A model generated the notes under the pieces. That model made no database searches. It was given only the letters and a program-made list of their open reading frames with translations, and was not told the DNA's origin. 58,081 bases of DNA from NCBI GenBank assembly GCA_963629395.1, contig CAVGIV010000007.1, positions 1 through 58,081 of the forward strand, given 5' to 3'. This document shows positions 46,944 to 55,430 of this stretch, piece after piece. Positions within the stretch are counted from its first letter, which is position 1. Every line of letters starts with the position of its first letter. Made by a program: the position numbers and the translations under genes. The stretch comes from CAG-791 sp963629395. Its GTDB lineage: Bacteria; Bacillota; Clostridia; Lachnospirales; Lachnospiraceae.

Positions 46944-48680
46944 TCATTCTGCGAGATAGTGCACGCCCCACACAGTTTCATTATTCTCCCCGCAGGCGGT
47001 GAAGCACATCACCGGATTGTCGGCCTCGTCCTGCATCTGGATCATCACGCCCTCGTAGGTCGCATCATCGATGGTCAGCGTGACATACGGCGAGTCTTCT
47101 GTCAGAGAGAAGGATCCGCATTTCTCCCCCAGTGTGACAGCGCTGTTCGCCCGCACAGCCTTTTCCTCTTTGGTATCTCCGGAGCCTGAGCCATCCGATG
47201 TGCCGACTGCGGACTTTTTCTGCGCCGAAGCACTGCCGGAGGAGGACCCATCAGAACCCCCGGCAGCATCCTCCACTACATAGATCCCGCCGTCCGGCTG
47301 GAGCGAGAGCAGCACATCCTCCGGCACCGCGTCGGAGATGTCCGTTCCGTGGTTCACCACATAGTATGAGCCGATCACATCGCTAAGGTCATAGCCGCTC
47401 TCTGCAAGGGTCTCCCCGTTTGTTTCGAACGGAGCCGCGACCAGCCACCCGTCTGCCGTGCGGAAGAGCTGATGCACCCGCGGCTCGTGGGTCTCGCCCT
47501 GGTTCGAGAAGCGCTGATGGTAGACCAGATAGAGCTTGCCGTCCGTGTCCTCGAAGGCCGAGTTGTGGCCGGGCGCCATATACGTCGTATCCAGCGTCGG
47601 GAACGTATAGTTGCCCATCATTTTAACGCCGTACTTCTCGTGATCGGAGTAGCCAAGTGTCTGACCTGCCGCGTCCTCGTACGGCCCGTCCGGATTCTGG
47701 GAGCGGAAGAGCCGGATCTGATAGCCGCCATTGGCGGTGAGACTCCCATAGGAGACGAAGAGATAGTAGTAGCCGCTTGCTGCATCGTACTGGATCCACG
47801 GCCCCTCGCAGGACTGGTGCCCGCCGCCGATCAGGCGCTTGCCAAAGTACGCGTCCACGCCATTTTCATCATCCCGCTCGGGATGGATCGGAAGCCCGGT
47901 TTCCTCGTCGATTTCCAAAATAAAAATGCCGCCCGACCAGCTGCCGTAGACCATCCACATCTTCCCGTCCGCATCGTAGAATACCGTCGGATCGATGGCA
48001 TTGGGCCAGTCGGTATTGTTGTAGTCGGTCAGATTCAGGTATCTGGTCTTAAAATCCAGCTCATCCTCGCAGTAATCCAGGATGTCCACCTTCCCCTTTT
48101 TAGCATCGAGGCGCGTGAAGCCGGAATCGATGAGACGCCCCTGATACTCATACGGGCCGTTTATCGTGTCGGAGGTCGCCCAGCACAGGGACGATTTGAT
48201 GTAGGTAGAAGATGTGCAGAAATACATGCAGTACTTCTGCATCTTTTTATTGTAAATAACGTCCGGCGCCCAGACACTGTATCCGCCCTCGGAATTCTTG
48301 CCGACCCAGGCAAAGGCATCGGAGTCGTCGGCGAAAAGATTGGAGAAGAGCTTGTTGTGACGGCTCACGTTTGCGAACACACCGCTCCATTGCCGCAGAT
48401 CGTCGGACTTGGCCACGGCCATGTGTGAGCCGAAGATCCAGTAGGTGCCGTCCTCTGCCTTGATAATCGAAGGATCGTGTACCGCGGCGCCGCCCTTTAC
48501 GTGCCCGGCCGGCAGCGAAGAGACGTCCGCTCCCTGCATGGCCGCCTGCACATCCTCCTGCGAGACGTCCACGCCGTTTACCACGGAGGAGGCGCTGCAC
48601 CCCGCCGTCATACCCGTTGTCAGTGCCAGCGCCAAAAGCGGCGCCGCCTTACGCATCGCATGTATTTTCATAATATCCAT
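46944..48680 (-). CDS. Extracellular lipoprotein GH43 arabinanase
   Basis: The 578-residue protein has a lipoprotein signal (LALALTTGMTAGC, Cys 28) and a five-bladed GH43 domain from about residue 60. The three catalytic carboxylates are visible: VHDPSII (base Asp), AIDPTVFYD (pKa-modulating Asp) and CEGPWI (acid Glu). HQSCEGPW and APGHNS fit endo-1,5-alpha-L-arabinanases and related enzymes. A Ser/Gly-rich linker near residue 490-520 precedes a lipocalin-like C-terminal segment. It would cut arabinan at the cell surface and feed the ABC importer encoded divergently. The SD GAGGGGG is tight to ATG 48680; ATG 48671 is an alternative. It follows the regulator gene on the minus strand. Confidence 0.9.
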   Translation of the reverse strand: MDIMKIHAMRKAAPLLALALTTGMTAGCSASSVVNGVDVSQEDVQAAMQGADVSSLPAGHVKGGAAVHDPSIIKAEDGTYWIFGSHMAVAKSDDLRQWSGVFANVSRHNKLFSNLFADDSDAFAWVGKNSEGGYSVWAPDVIYNKKMQKYCMYFCTSSTYIKSSLCWATSDTINGPYEYQGRLIDSGFTRLDAKKGKVDILDYCEDELDFKTRYLNLTDYNNTDWPNAIDPTVFYDADGKMWMVYGSWSGGIFILEIDEETGLPIHPERDDENGVDAYFGKRLIGGGHQSCEGPWIQYDAASGYYYLFVSYGSLTANGGYQIRLFRSQNPDGPYEDAAGQTLGYSDHEKYGVKMMGNYTFPTLDTTYMAPGHNSAFEDTDGKLYLVYHQRFSNQGETHEPRVHQLFRTADGWLVAAPFETNGETLAESGYDLSDVIGSYYVVNHGTDISDAVPEDVLLSLQPDGGIYVVEDAAGGSDGSSSGSASAQKKSAVGTSDGSGSGDTKEEKAVRANSAVTLGEKCGSFSLTEDSPYVTLTIDDATYEGVMIQMQDEADNPVMCFTACGENNETVWGVHYLAE

Positions 48681-48693
48681 ATCCCCCTCTTTT

Positions 48694-48800
48694 GATTTTT
48701 ATTTGTAGTGGTGCCTGCGCGAGCAGGCATGGTGGTTTCAGCACCTGCCAATTTCAACGTGAACCCGCTGCTTGCAGGCAAATTTACGATTGAAATCTGC
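48694..48800 (+). repeat. Composite repeat, families A and B
   Basis: Family A (GATTTTTATTTGTAGTGGTG and the palindrome at 48712-48729) is followed by family B at 48741-48796. The A half is nearly identical to 4248-4300. It separates the regulator and GH43 genes, which are otherwise in one minus-strand unit. Confidence 0.85.
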
Positions 48801-48806
48801 AGCCGT

Positions 48807-49751
48807 TTACTCCACTTCCCCCTCTGCATCCCGCACCCGCAGCGGCGAGTACGCAATCCGCACATTGATGTCCTGGCCGTAGTTGCCGAAGGCCTTGCCG
48901 AAAATCGTAAGGCCGCCTGCATTCTCCGCACCCTCCGGCACCGCCAGCCGGAAGCGAAGAGAGCTCTTGTCCGTCAGGCGGAGATTGTCCACCGTCACAT
49001 CCGACTTGCGGTCGCCGTCGATGAAGGTACCCTTCTTATTGATCTGGAGCATCTTCAAGAGCCCGTACTGGTTCCAGTTCGGAAACCACCAGTCCGGCGT
49101 CAGGATCCCCTTCACCTCGCCGAAATCCCCCGGCGAGGTCCACATCCCGACATTCACGTCATTCAGGTAAAAATAAATATCCGACGGCCAGTTCTCGTTG
49201 ATGCCGGGCGCCTCGGAGGAAATCTCCATGGAAATGCAGATCTCATCGATGCGCTGCCCGTAGGGGATGAAGTTCGGAATGGCATATTCAACATACCCCT
49301 TTGTAAACCATAGAATATCCGCCGTGAACCGGTCATTGTGGAAAAAGTACCGCTTGTCATCCACCTCTCCGATGATGTGCCGCTCGGAAGCAAGGCCGCA
49401 GGTGGGGTAGACGTCACAGTCACAGTAGTGCCCCACGGGAATCGATGTATTGTAGACATTCTGGTCCGGAATGCCGCGGGTGAGCTCCACCAGAATCCGG
49501 TCCTGGTTCACCGAGCAGATCTTCTGATTGCCGTGGCCGCCCGGCTGGTTCGTCACATGGATCAGACCGCACTCCTCCAGAAGTCGAATATGGCCTGTGA
49601 GGGCACCGTTGGTGATGGACAGCTCCTGGGCCAGATCCTTCATGCTCATGCCGTTGTTCTCCAACAGGAGATTCAGAATCCGGACCCGCACCTCGGATCC
49701 GAGCGCCTTGAAGACCTCCAGCCCATCCTCCAGCTGTGTAATGCGTAGCAT
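48807..49751 (-). CDS. ArsR-type winged-helix regulator with a C-terminal ligand-binding-like domain
   Basis: The 314-residue protein has an N-terminal winged helix (FKALGSEVRVRILNLLLENNGMSMKDLAQELSITNGALTGHIRLLEECGLI, residues about 15-65). A C-terminal domain of about 200 residues is rich in Trp, Tyr and Asp (PSDIYFYLNDVNVGMWTSPGDFGE, TPDWWFPNWNQYG) and resembles a beta-sandwich sugar-binding module. Ordinary ArsR regulators are about 100 residues. Divergence from the binding-protein gene and cotranscription with the GH43 gene suggest a regulator of arabinoside use, with the C-terminus sensing a sugar. AGGAGG precedes ATG 49751 perfectly; a TTG two codons earlier overlaps the SD. Confidence 0.82.
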   Translation of the reverse strand: MLRITQLEDGLEVFKALGSEVRVRILNLLLENNGMSMKDLAQELSITNGALTGHIRLLEECGLIHVTNQPGGHGNQKICSVNQDRILVELTRGIPDQNVYNTSIPVGHYCDCDVYPTCGLASERHIIGEVDDKRYFFHNDRFTADILWFTKGYVEYAIPNFIPYGQRIDEICISMEISSEAPGINENWPSDIYFYLNDVNVGMWTSPGDFGEVKGILTPDWWFPNWNQYGLLKMLQINKKGTFIDGDRKSDVTVDNLRLTDKSSLRFRLAVPEGAENAGGLTIFGKAFGNYGQDINVRIAYSPLRVRDAEGEVE

Positions 49752-49786
49752 AGGCAACCTCCTTGTTTCTGTATAGAATCTCCTTA

Positions 49787-49816
49787 ACTATAACAGTAAT
49801 ATCTAAAATAATCCAA
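49787..49816 (-). promoter_or_regulatory. Probable minus-strand promoter of the regulator gene
   Basis: On the minus strand TTGGAT (49811-49816) and TATAGT (49787-49792) are 18 bases apart, 36 bases upstream of the start codon. The rest of the 317-base divergent region is AT-rich and should hold the operators; no clear palindrome stood out. Confidence 0.55.
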
Positions 49817-49949
49817 CAACATTTTGAGCGGATCGGCTGGAATGCGAGCAAATTAACGGCGGATAATGGATTGAACATGGAAAATCATGGCAAAAATGCA
49901 AATAACATTTAGAAAAAACAAAAATAAAAAAGGAAATTCTAAAATACAG

Positions 49950-49978
49950 TTGACACAGGAAGATGCGAATTGTATATT
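49950..49978 (+). promoter_or_regulatory. Promoter of the sugar ABC transporter operon
   Basis: A perfect TTGACA at 49950-49955 and TATATT at 49973-49978 are separated by 17 bases. The leader of about 85 bases ends with AGGAGGG before the binding-protein gene. Confidence 0.85.
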
Positions 49979-50068
49979 GTGAACATACGAACTGCCGATA
50001 CGTTCAAGACAATGTGCAATGTGACGGCAGAGGGGAATATTATCAATTATATTCAGGAGGGAACACGT

Positions 50069-51514
50069 ATGAAGAAAAAGTTATTGAGCGCGGTATTGGT
50101 CGGCGCCATGGCTGCTTCCATGCTGACCGGCTGCTCAGAGGCAGTCAGCGATGCAGCAGCCGGTGATGAGACCGCAGCGGAGGAGACAGCAGACGATGCA
50201 GCTGCTGATACTGCAGAAGAGTCTGCAGATGCCGCTTCCACTGACACCGCAACAGCGGTTACCACGGTCGGCGATGCGAACGGCACGCACATGGAGTGCT
50301 GGTCCTTCGTAGAGGCACACAACACCTTCTATGCGAAGATGGTTGAGGCTTGGAACGCAGCCAACCCGGACCGTACCATTGAGATCACCTTCACAACCTA
50401 TCCTTACAGCGATATGCATCAGAAGCTCCTCATGAGCCTTTCTGCAGGAGAGGGTGCTCCGGACATCTGCGATGTTGAGATGGGACAGGTTCCGAACATC
50501 TACGAAGGTCTTGATACCTGGCTGTATCCTCTGGATGATGCAATGACACCGTATGCAGCAGACATGCTGACATCCCGCCTGGATGCCTATAAGGGCTCCG
50601 ATGGCAAGCAGTACGGCGCTCCGTTCCACGTAGGTGCTACGGTTATGTACTACAACATGGCAGTACTCGAGGAAGCCGGCATCACACAGGAAGATGTTGA
50701 CGCTGTTGTTACCTGGAACGACTGGGCAGCACTTGGTGAGAAGTATCTCGACGCCATCGGACATCCGGACGGCAAGTACTGGACATCCGTTGACACCGGC
50801 GGAACCGACTGGCAGTGGATCGCTATGGCGGAGTACGGCGAGGACTGGACCGGCGGCTTTGACGGAACAGCAAACGTACAGCTTGAGTCGGTTAAGAAGA
50901 TGCTCACGCAGGAGCAGGAATGGGTCAACAGCGGACTGGCAGAGGTTTCTCCGGACGGCCACGTAGACCTGGAGGCAGGCTTCCAGAACATCCTGGATCA
51001 CAACATTGTTTCCTTCCCGAAGGCAATGTGGTACATGAGCCGCTTCACCAACTATATGCCTGAGGAAAAGGGCAACTGGTACATCGCAAAGTGCCCTGTA
51101 TTCGAAGAGGGTCAGGACTGCTCCGTTGGTATCGGCGGAACCGGTACGGTTGTAACACAGCAGGCAGCTGACACCGCTCTTGCGGCAGACTTCCTTTGCT
51201 TTGCAAAGATGTCTCCGGAAGGTGAGCAGATGATCTGGGATGACCTTGGATTCGACGTATGCAACACCTCCCTTTGGACAGATGATGCATTCGCACACGA
51301 TGACAGCAACCAGTACAACCAGTTCTTCCGCAACTATCCGTACGATGTTCTTGCCAGCATCAAGGATCAGATCGGCACTGTTATGACGGTGAAGATTTCT
51401 CCGACCATCAACGAGTATGTATGCAACACCACACTCAATGAGATTCTCGAGGAGAACATGGACGTAGAAGAGGCACTGCAGGAACTGCAGGATGCGGTCG
51501 ACGCCGAGCAGTAA
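50069..51514 (+). CDS. Sugar ABC transporter substrate-binding lipoprotein
   Basis: This 481-residue lipoprotein (Cys 22 in AASMLTGC) has an Ala/Asp/Glu-rich linker to about residue 70, then an extracellular solute-binding family 1 domain: ECWSFVEAHNTFYAKMVEAWNAANPDRTIEITFTT and SAGEGAPDICDVEMG. It should bind arabino-oligosaccharides outside the cell and deliver them to the permeases at 51804 and 52714. Codon use is strongly biased, as expected for a highly expressed gene. AGGAGGGAACACGT precedes ATG 50069. A terminator follows, so it can be made in excess over the permeases. No ATPase gene is here; a shared MsmK-like ATPase is likely elsewhere. Confidence 0.93.
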   Translation: MKKKLLSAVLVGAMAASMLTGCSEAVSDAAAGDETAAEETADDAAADTAEESADAASTDTATAVTTVGDANGTHMECWSFVEAHNTFYAKMVEAWNAANPDRTIEITFTTYPYSDMHQKLLMSLSAGEGAPDICDVEMGQVPNIYEGLDTWLYPLDDAMTPYAADMLTSRLDAYKGSDGKQYGAPFHVGATVMYYNMAVLEEAGITQEDVDAVVTWNDWAALGEKYLDAIGHPDGKYWTSVDTGGTDWQWIAMAEYGEDWTGGFDGTANVQLESVKKMLTQEQEWVNSGLAEVSPDGHVDLEAGFQNILDHNIVSFPKAMWYMSRFTNYMPEEKGNWYIAKCPVFEEGQDCSVGIGGTGTVVTQQAADTALAADFLCFAKMSPEGEQMIWDDLGFDVCNTSLWTDDAFAHDDSNQYNQFFRNYPYDVLASIKDQIGTVMTVKISPTINEYVCNTTLNEILEENMDVEEALQELQDAVDAEQ

Positions 51515-51597
51515 ACAAGAATAACGGGTACAGCGGTTACAGAATAGAGGCTGGCTGATAAAGCCGGTTGGTTAAAACGATGTACCTAATAGTGAGT

Positions 51598-51642
51598 GGG
51601 AGAGCCCGAAAGCCCTGAAAAGCTACAGGGCCCTCCCTTTTT
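51598..51642 (+). terminator. Terminator after the binding-protein gene
   Basis: GCCCTG/CAGGGC and an outer GGGAG/CTCCC form a bulged stem followed by TTTTT. It can explain higher expression of the binding protein than of the downstream permeases. Confidence 0.8.
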
Positions 51643-51664
51643 GTCATAATACAGCGTATCTGTT

Positions 51665-51747
51665 TGGCACCTGCCGCATTTCAACGTGAACTTCCTTGCT
51701 TACAGGCAATTCACGATTTCGAGTATCAAAATCGAGATAGGCGCTGA
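51665..51747 (+). repeat. Family B repeat with trailing inverted repeat
   Basis: GCACCTGCCGCATTTCAACG and the following GCTTACAGGCAATTCACGAT match family B. The sequence after it, GATTTCGAGTATCAAAATCGAGA, forms a small hairpin and shares GATACTCG with 26187-26199 and 26962-26970. It lies between the binding-protein terminator and the permease genes. Confidence 0.7.
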
Positions 51748-51803
51748 ACGGATCTATGTAAGTGAAACACGCGTATACGATTTGTTTCAGGAAGGACATT
51801 ACG

Positions 51804-52712
51804 ATGGATAAGAAGAAGAGCGGCGGTGGATTTCTATATTCACAGAAGGTTGCGCCCTATGTCTTTGTCGCACCCTTCATCATTTGCTTCGCGATTTTCT
51901 GGGTCTATCCTCTGATCTCGGCCTTTATCATGTCGACACAGGATATCGGAGCGATCACGAAGGAATTTGTAGGACTCAAGAATTTTCAGAAGCTGCTGAC
52001 GGACAAGGTGTTCCATACAGCAATTCTCAACAGCGTGGAGTATACCGTCTTCACCTGTGCGCTTCTGATTCCCTTCCCCCTTCTGTATGCCGTAATGATG
52101 GACGGCAACATTGTGAAGGCCAAGGGTGTCTGGAAGGCAATGATGTATGTGCCGGCTCTGACCTCCGTTGTTATCTCCGGTACTCTGTTCCGCCTGATGT
52201 TCACCGAGTACAAGACCGGACAGATGAACGTCCTGATGGCGGCTCTGGGCCTGCCTGCCTTCAAATGGCTGAAGGTAAAGTGGACCTCTGAAATCGCACT
52301 CCTGGTTCTGTGCTGCTGGAGATGGACCGGCGTCAATACGCTGTACTTCATGTCCGGCCTGAAGTCCATTGACAAATCCATGTATGAGTCTGCCGAGATC
52401 GACGGCGCCAACAGCTGGCAGCGGCTTCGCTACATCACGCTCCCTCTGATCAAGCCGACCACGATCTACGTGCTGACCATCTCCATCTATGCAGGACTTG
52501 CCATGTTCCTCGAGTCCTTCATGCTGTGGGCCGGCAACGACTCACCCAAGAACATCGGACTGACCATCGTAGGATACCTCTACAAGCGCGGCATTCAGAA
52601 GAACGACATGGGATATGCCTGTGCTGTCGGTGTCGTCCTCATGGTCATCGGTCTTACCATCAACTTCATCCAGCTGGGCCTGAATGGAACACTCAAGAAG
52701 GAGGAAGATTAA
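51804..52712 (+). CDS. Sugar ABC transporter permease (MalF-like)
   Basis: The 302-residue membrane protein has six predicted spans, beginning PYVFVAPFIICFAIFWVYPL. The cytoplasmic EAA loop YESAEIDGANSWQRLRYITLPLIKPT couples to the ATPase. It belongs to the carbohydrate CUT1 family. GGAAGGACATTACG precedes ATG 51804; the in-frame start at 51762 lacks an SD. The stop codon lies one base before the next permease start, so they are coupled and form the transmembrane heterodimer. Confidence 0.93.
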   Translation: MDKKKSGGGFLYSQKVAPYVFVAPFIICFAIFWVYPLISAFIMSTQDIGAITKEFVGLKNFQKLLTDKVFHTAILNSVEYTVFTCALLIPFPLLYAVMMDGNIVKAKGVWKAMMYVPALTSVVISGTLFRLMFTEYKTGQMNVLMAALGLPAFKWLKVKWTSEIALLVLCCWRWTGVNTLYFMSGLKSIDKSMYESAEIDGANSWQRLRYITLPLIKPTTIYVLTISIYAGLAMFLESFMLWAGNDSPKNIGLTIVGYLYKRGIQKNDMGYACAVGVVLMVIGLTINFIQLGLNGTLKKEED

Positions 52713-52713
52713 T

Positions 52714-53607
52714 ATGGCAGCAACGACTTCATCCGCAGCCGTCGAGAAAAAGACACGGTCTGCCTCCAAAACCAGACTGATCCTTTCCATTCTCGGAACC
52801 GGATTTTTCGCTATTTTATCCTGCATTCTGATCTATCCGCTGTTCTGCGGACTGGTGGCATCCTTCCGTCCCGGCCGCGAGCTGATCCGAAGAGGTCTGG
52901 CACTGAACCTGGACCCCTCCGATATGACCCTGAACAACTACATTTACCTCTTCAGCGGCAATGCCGATTCGCAGAAGTACTGGATGTGGTTTAAGAACTC
53001 GATGGTGCTCACCATCGTCACAGTGGTCCTGACACTCCTGGTGTGCTACTTTATCTCCTACGGCATCACCATGTACAACTTTAAGCTCCAGCGCTTCTTG
53101 TTCCTGCTCGTAATCGCGACCATGATGGTTCCCTTCGAAATCCTGCTGATGCCTCTGTATCAGGAGATGATCGACATCGGACTCATCGACACAATGGCCG
53201 GCGTAATCCTGCCGGGACTGTGCTCGGCCTCCACGATTTTCTTCTTCCACCAGTACATGATCTCGCTTCCGAAGGAGCTTTTGGATGCCGGCCGCATTGA
53301 CGGTGCGAACGAGTACTATATCTCAGTGAAAATAATGATGCCGATCACCAAGCCGGCGTTCTCCTCGATGGCCATTCTGTGCGCCATGGGTGCCTGGAAC
53401 AACATGCTCTGGCCCCTCATGGTATTCCGCAAGGCCAGCAAGTTCACGCTGACGATCGGTCTGAACACATTGCTGACACCCTACGGCAACAACTACGACA
53501 TGCTGATCGCCGGCTCCATGCTGGCCATCGTTCCGATCATGGTTGTATTCCTGCTGTTCCAGCGGTACATCATCGACGGTATGACAGCAGGCGCCGTAAA
53601 GGGATAA
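52714..53607 (+). CDS. Sugar ABC transporter permease (MalG-like)
   Basis: The 297-residue protein opens with a short polar tail, then spans beginning ILGTGFFAILSCILIYPLFCGL. The EAA loop reads LLDAGRIDGANEYYISVKIMMPITKPAF. It pairs with the permease encoded one base upstream in a CUT1 importer. AAGGAGGAAGATTA, inside the end of the previous gene, is the SD for ATG 52714. Three hairpins separate it from the GH51 gene. Confidence 0.94.
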   Translation: MAATTSSAAVEKKTRSASKTRLILSILGTGFFAILSCILIYPLFCGLVASFRPGRELIRRGLALNLDPSDMTLNNYIYLFSGNADSQKYWMWFKNSMVLTIVTVVLTLLVCYFISYGITMYNFKLQRFLFLLVIATMMVPFEILLMPLYQEMIDIGLIDTMAGVILPGLCSASTIFFFHQYMISLPKELLDAGRIDGANEYYISVKIMMPITKPAFSSMAILCAMGAWNNMLWPLMVFRKASKFTLTIGLNTLLTPYGNNYDMLIAGSMLAIVPIMVVFLLFQRYIIDGMTAGAVKG

Positions 53608-53614
53608 GACACTC

Positions 53615-53712
53615 GAAAATGCCCGGTGGCATTTTCTCCTATTTGGAGTGATTGCCGGTGATACCGGCAATACACTCCGTGCTGCGGAGAAACCGCATAC
53701 GCGGCTTTCTCC
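53615..53712 (+). repeat. Three consecutive hairpins between permease and GH51 gene
   Basis: Stems lie at 53615-53636 (GAAAATGCC/GGCATTTTC), 53645-53678 (GGAGTG-ATTGCCGGT with its complement) and 53686-53712 (GGAGAAA/TTTCTCC). The first is followed only by TCCTATTT, so termination is doubtful. The array probably affects mRNA processing, stability or partial termination between transport and hydrolase genes. Confidence 0.75.
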
Positions 53713-53756
53713 TTGCTTTACAGTGTGATAGGTGTTGGAACTTTTGGGAGGATAAT

Positions 53757-55268
53757 ATGGCACGCAAGACAAAACTCATTGTAGATAAGGATTTCAAAAT
53801 CGGAGAGGTAGATAAGAGAATCTACGGCTCCTTCATCGAGCACTTAGGAAGAGCGGTGTACAACGGCATCTACCAGCCGGAACATGCGACCGCCGATGAG
53901 CTGGGCTTCCGCAAGGATGTCATTGACCTTGTGCGCGAGCTCGACGTTCCGATCGTCCGGTATCCGGGCGGCAACTTTGTCTCCAACTTCTACTGGGAGG
54001 ATTCTGTAGGACCGGTCGCAGAGCGCAAGGCAAGGCTGGACCTGGCCTGGAGAACCTATGAGCCGAATCTCGTGGGCATCAACGAGTTCTCCAAGTGGGC
54101 ACAGAAGGCCGATACCAGCATCATGATGGCAGTGAACCTCGGCACGAGAGGCACCACCGATGCGCTGAACCTCCTGGAATACTGCAACCTGGACACCAAT
54201 TCCTACTATGCAGACCTTCGCCGGAAGCACGGCGACAAGGACCCCTACGGCATCAAGCTCTGGTGCATGGGCAACGAGATGGACGGCCCGTGGCAGATGG
54301 GACACAAGGAGGCTCTGGAATACGGCCACCTTGCAGCGGAGACCTCCAAGGCGATGAAGACAATGGACCACTCCATCGAGACGGTTGTCTGCGGCTCCTC
54401 CAATGTTATGATGCCGACCTTCGGAACCTGGGAGTCCACCGTACTGAACGAAGCCTATGACTATGTAGACTATGTATCGCTCCACCAGTACTGGGGCAAT
54501 GCGGACAATGATACGCCGGAGTTCTTCGCGGTTACGGATGATCTGGAGTATTTCCTGAAGTCTGTCATTGCAACCTGCGATTACGTTAAGGCAACCAAGC
54601 ACGGCAAAAAGGACATCAACCTTTCCTTTGACGAGTGGAACGTATGGTATCACTCCATGCAGCAGGACAACGAGGACATGGAGAACATGCCCTGGCGCTC
54701 TCATCCGCACCTTCTGGAGGACATTTACAACTACGAGGATGCCATCGTGGATGCATTGGCACTCATCAAGTTCCTGCAGCATGCAGATCGCGTGAAGGTG
54801 GCTTGCCTTGCACAGCTCGTCAACGTCATCGCACCCATTATGACCGAGGACGACGGTCCTGCATGGCGCCAGACCATTTTCTATCCGTTCTATCTGGTGT
54901 CCAAATACGGACGCGGCGTGGCCCTGCAGCCGGTGCTCTCCGGTGATGACCATGCAACGACCAAGCACGACCATGTCACAGACGTAGAGGCAGTCTCTGT
55001 CTATAACGAGGAGAAGAATCAGGTAGCAATCTTCGCGGTTAACCGCAATACGGAAGAGAATGTCGAGTTCGAGGCAGATCTTCGCGGCTTTGAGGGATAC
55101 CGTGTTATCGACTTCCAGGCCCTGGAGGGAACGGATATGAAGGCCGTCAACTCCGCAGCCGGCGAGACGGTAAAGCTCACGGCCAGAACCGATGCCAAGG
55201 TCGACGGCGGCGTTCTGCAGGTAAATTTAAAGCCTGCTAGCTTCGTGACGATCGTACTGGGAAAGTGA
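53757..55268 (+). CDS. Alpha-L-arabinofuranosidase, GH51 (first copy)
   Basis: The 503-residue cytoplasmic enzyme releases terminal arabinofuranose from imported oligosaccharides. Family blocks are GSFIEHLGRAVYNGIY, VRYPGGNFVSNFYWEDSVGP, the acid/base Glu in WCMGNEMDGPWQMGH near residue 174 and the nucleophile Glu in LSFDEWNVWYH near 295. A C-terminal beta domain completes the fold. No signal peptide is present. GGGAGGATAAT precedes ATG 53757. It is in the same direction as the importer genes, after three hairpins. Confidence 0.95.
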   Translation: MARKTKLIVDKDFKIGEVDKRIYGSFIEHLGRAVYNGIYQPEHATADELGFRKDVIDLVRELDVPIVRYPGGNFVSNFYWEDSVGPVAERKARLDLAWRTYEPNLVGINEFSKWAQKADTSIMMAVNLGTRGTTDALNLLEYCNLDTNSYYADLRRKHGDKDPYGIKLWCMGNEMDGPWQMGHKEALEYGHLAAETSKAMKTMDHSIETVVCGSSNVMMPTFGTWESTVLNEAYDYVDYVSLHQYWGNADNDTPEFFAVTDDLEYFLKSVIATCDYVKATKHGKKDINLSFDEWNVWYHSMQQDNEDMENMPWRSHPHLLEDIYNYEDAIVDALALIKFLQHADRVKVACLAQLVNVIAPIMTEDDGPAWRQTIFYPFYLVSKYGRGVALQPVLSGDDHATTKHDHVTDVEAVSVYNEEKNQVAIFAVNRNTEENVEFEADLRGFEGYRVIDFQALEGTDMKAVNSAAGETVKLTARTDAKVDGGVLQVNLKPASFVTIVLGK

Positions 55269-55338
55269 CAGCGATAAGCGTATAATGACGAGAACAGTTA
55301 TACGGCACCATTAATCTGCAGTTATACTGCAGGAAGAT

Positions 55339-55387
55339 ATCCCCTTGGCGGATGCCGCAAAGGAAGCGGCTGTCGCTGAGGGGATTT
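55339..55387 (+). terminator. Hairpin between the two GH51 genes
   Basis: ATCCCCTTGGCG pairs with CGCTGAGGGGAT around an inner GCCGC/GCGGC hairpin, then TTTG. It is a possible terminator or attenuator. A TATAAT at 55281-55286 could be part of a separate promoter, but no good -35 was found. Confidence 0.55.
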
Positions 55388-55430
55388 GTATATCAGAGAT
55401 TGTAAATTCGCAATGGCGAGAGGTTGATCT

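Noticed and set aside
48445..48708. Plus-strand frames opposite GH43 and the regulator
   Set aside because: They overlap well-supported minus-strand genes and have no supporting start signals.
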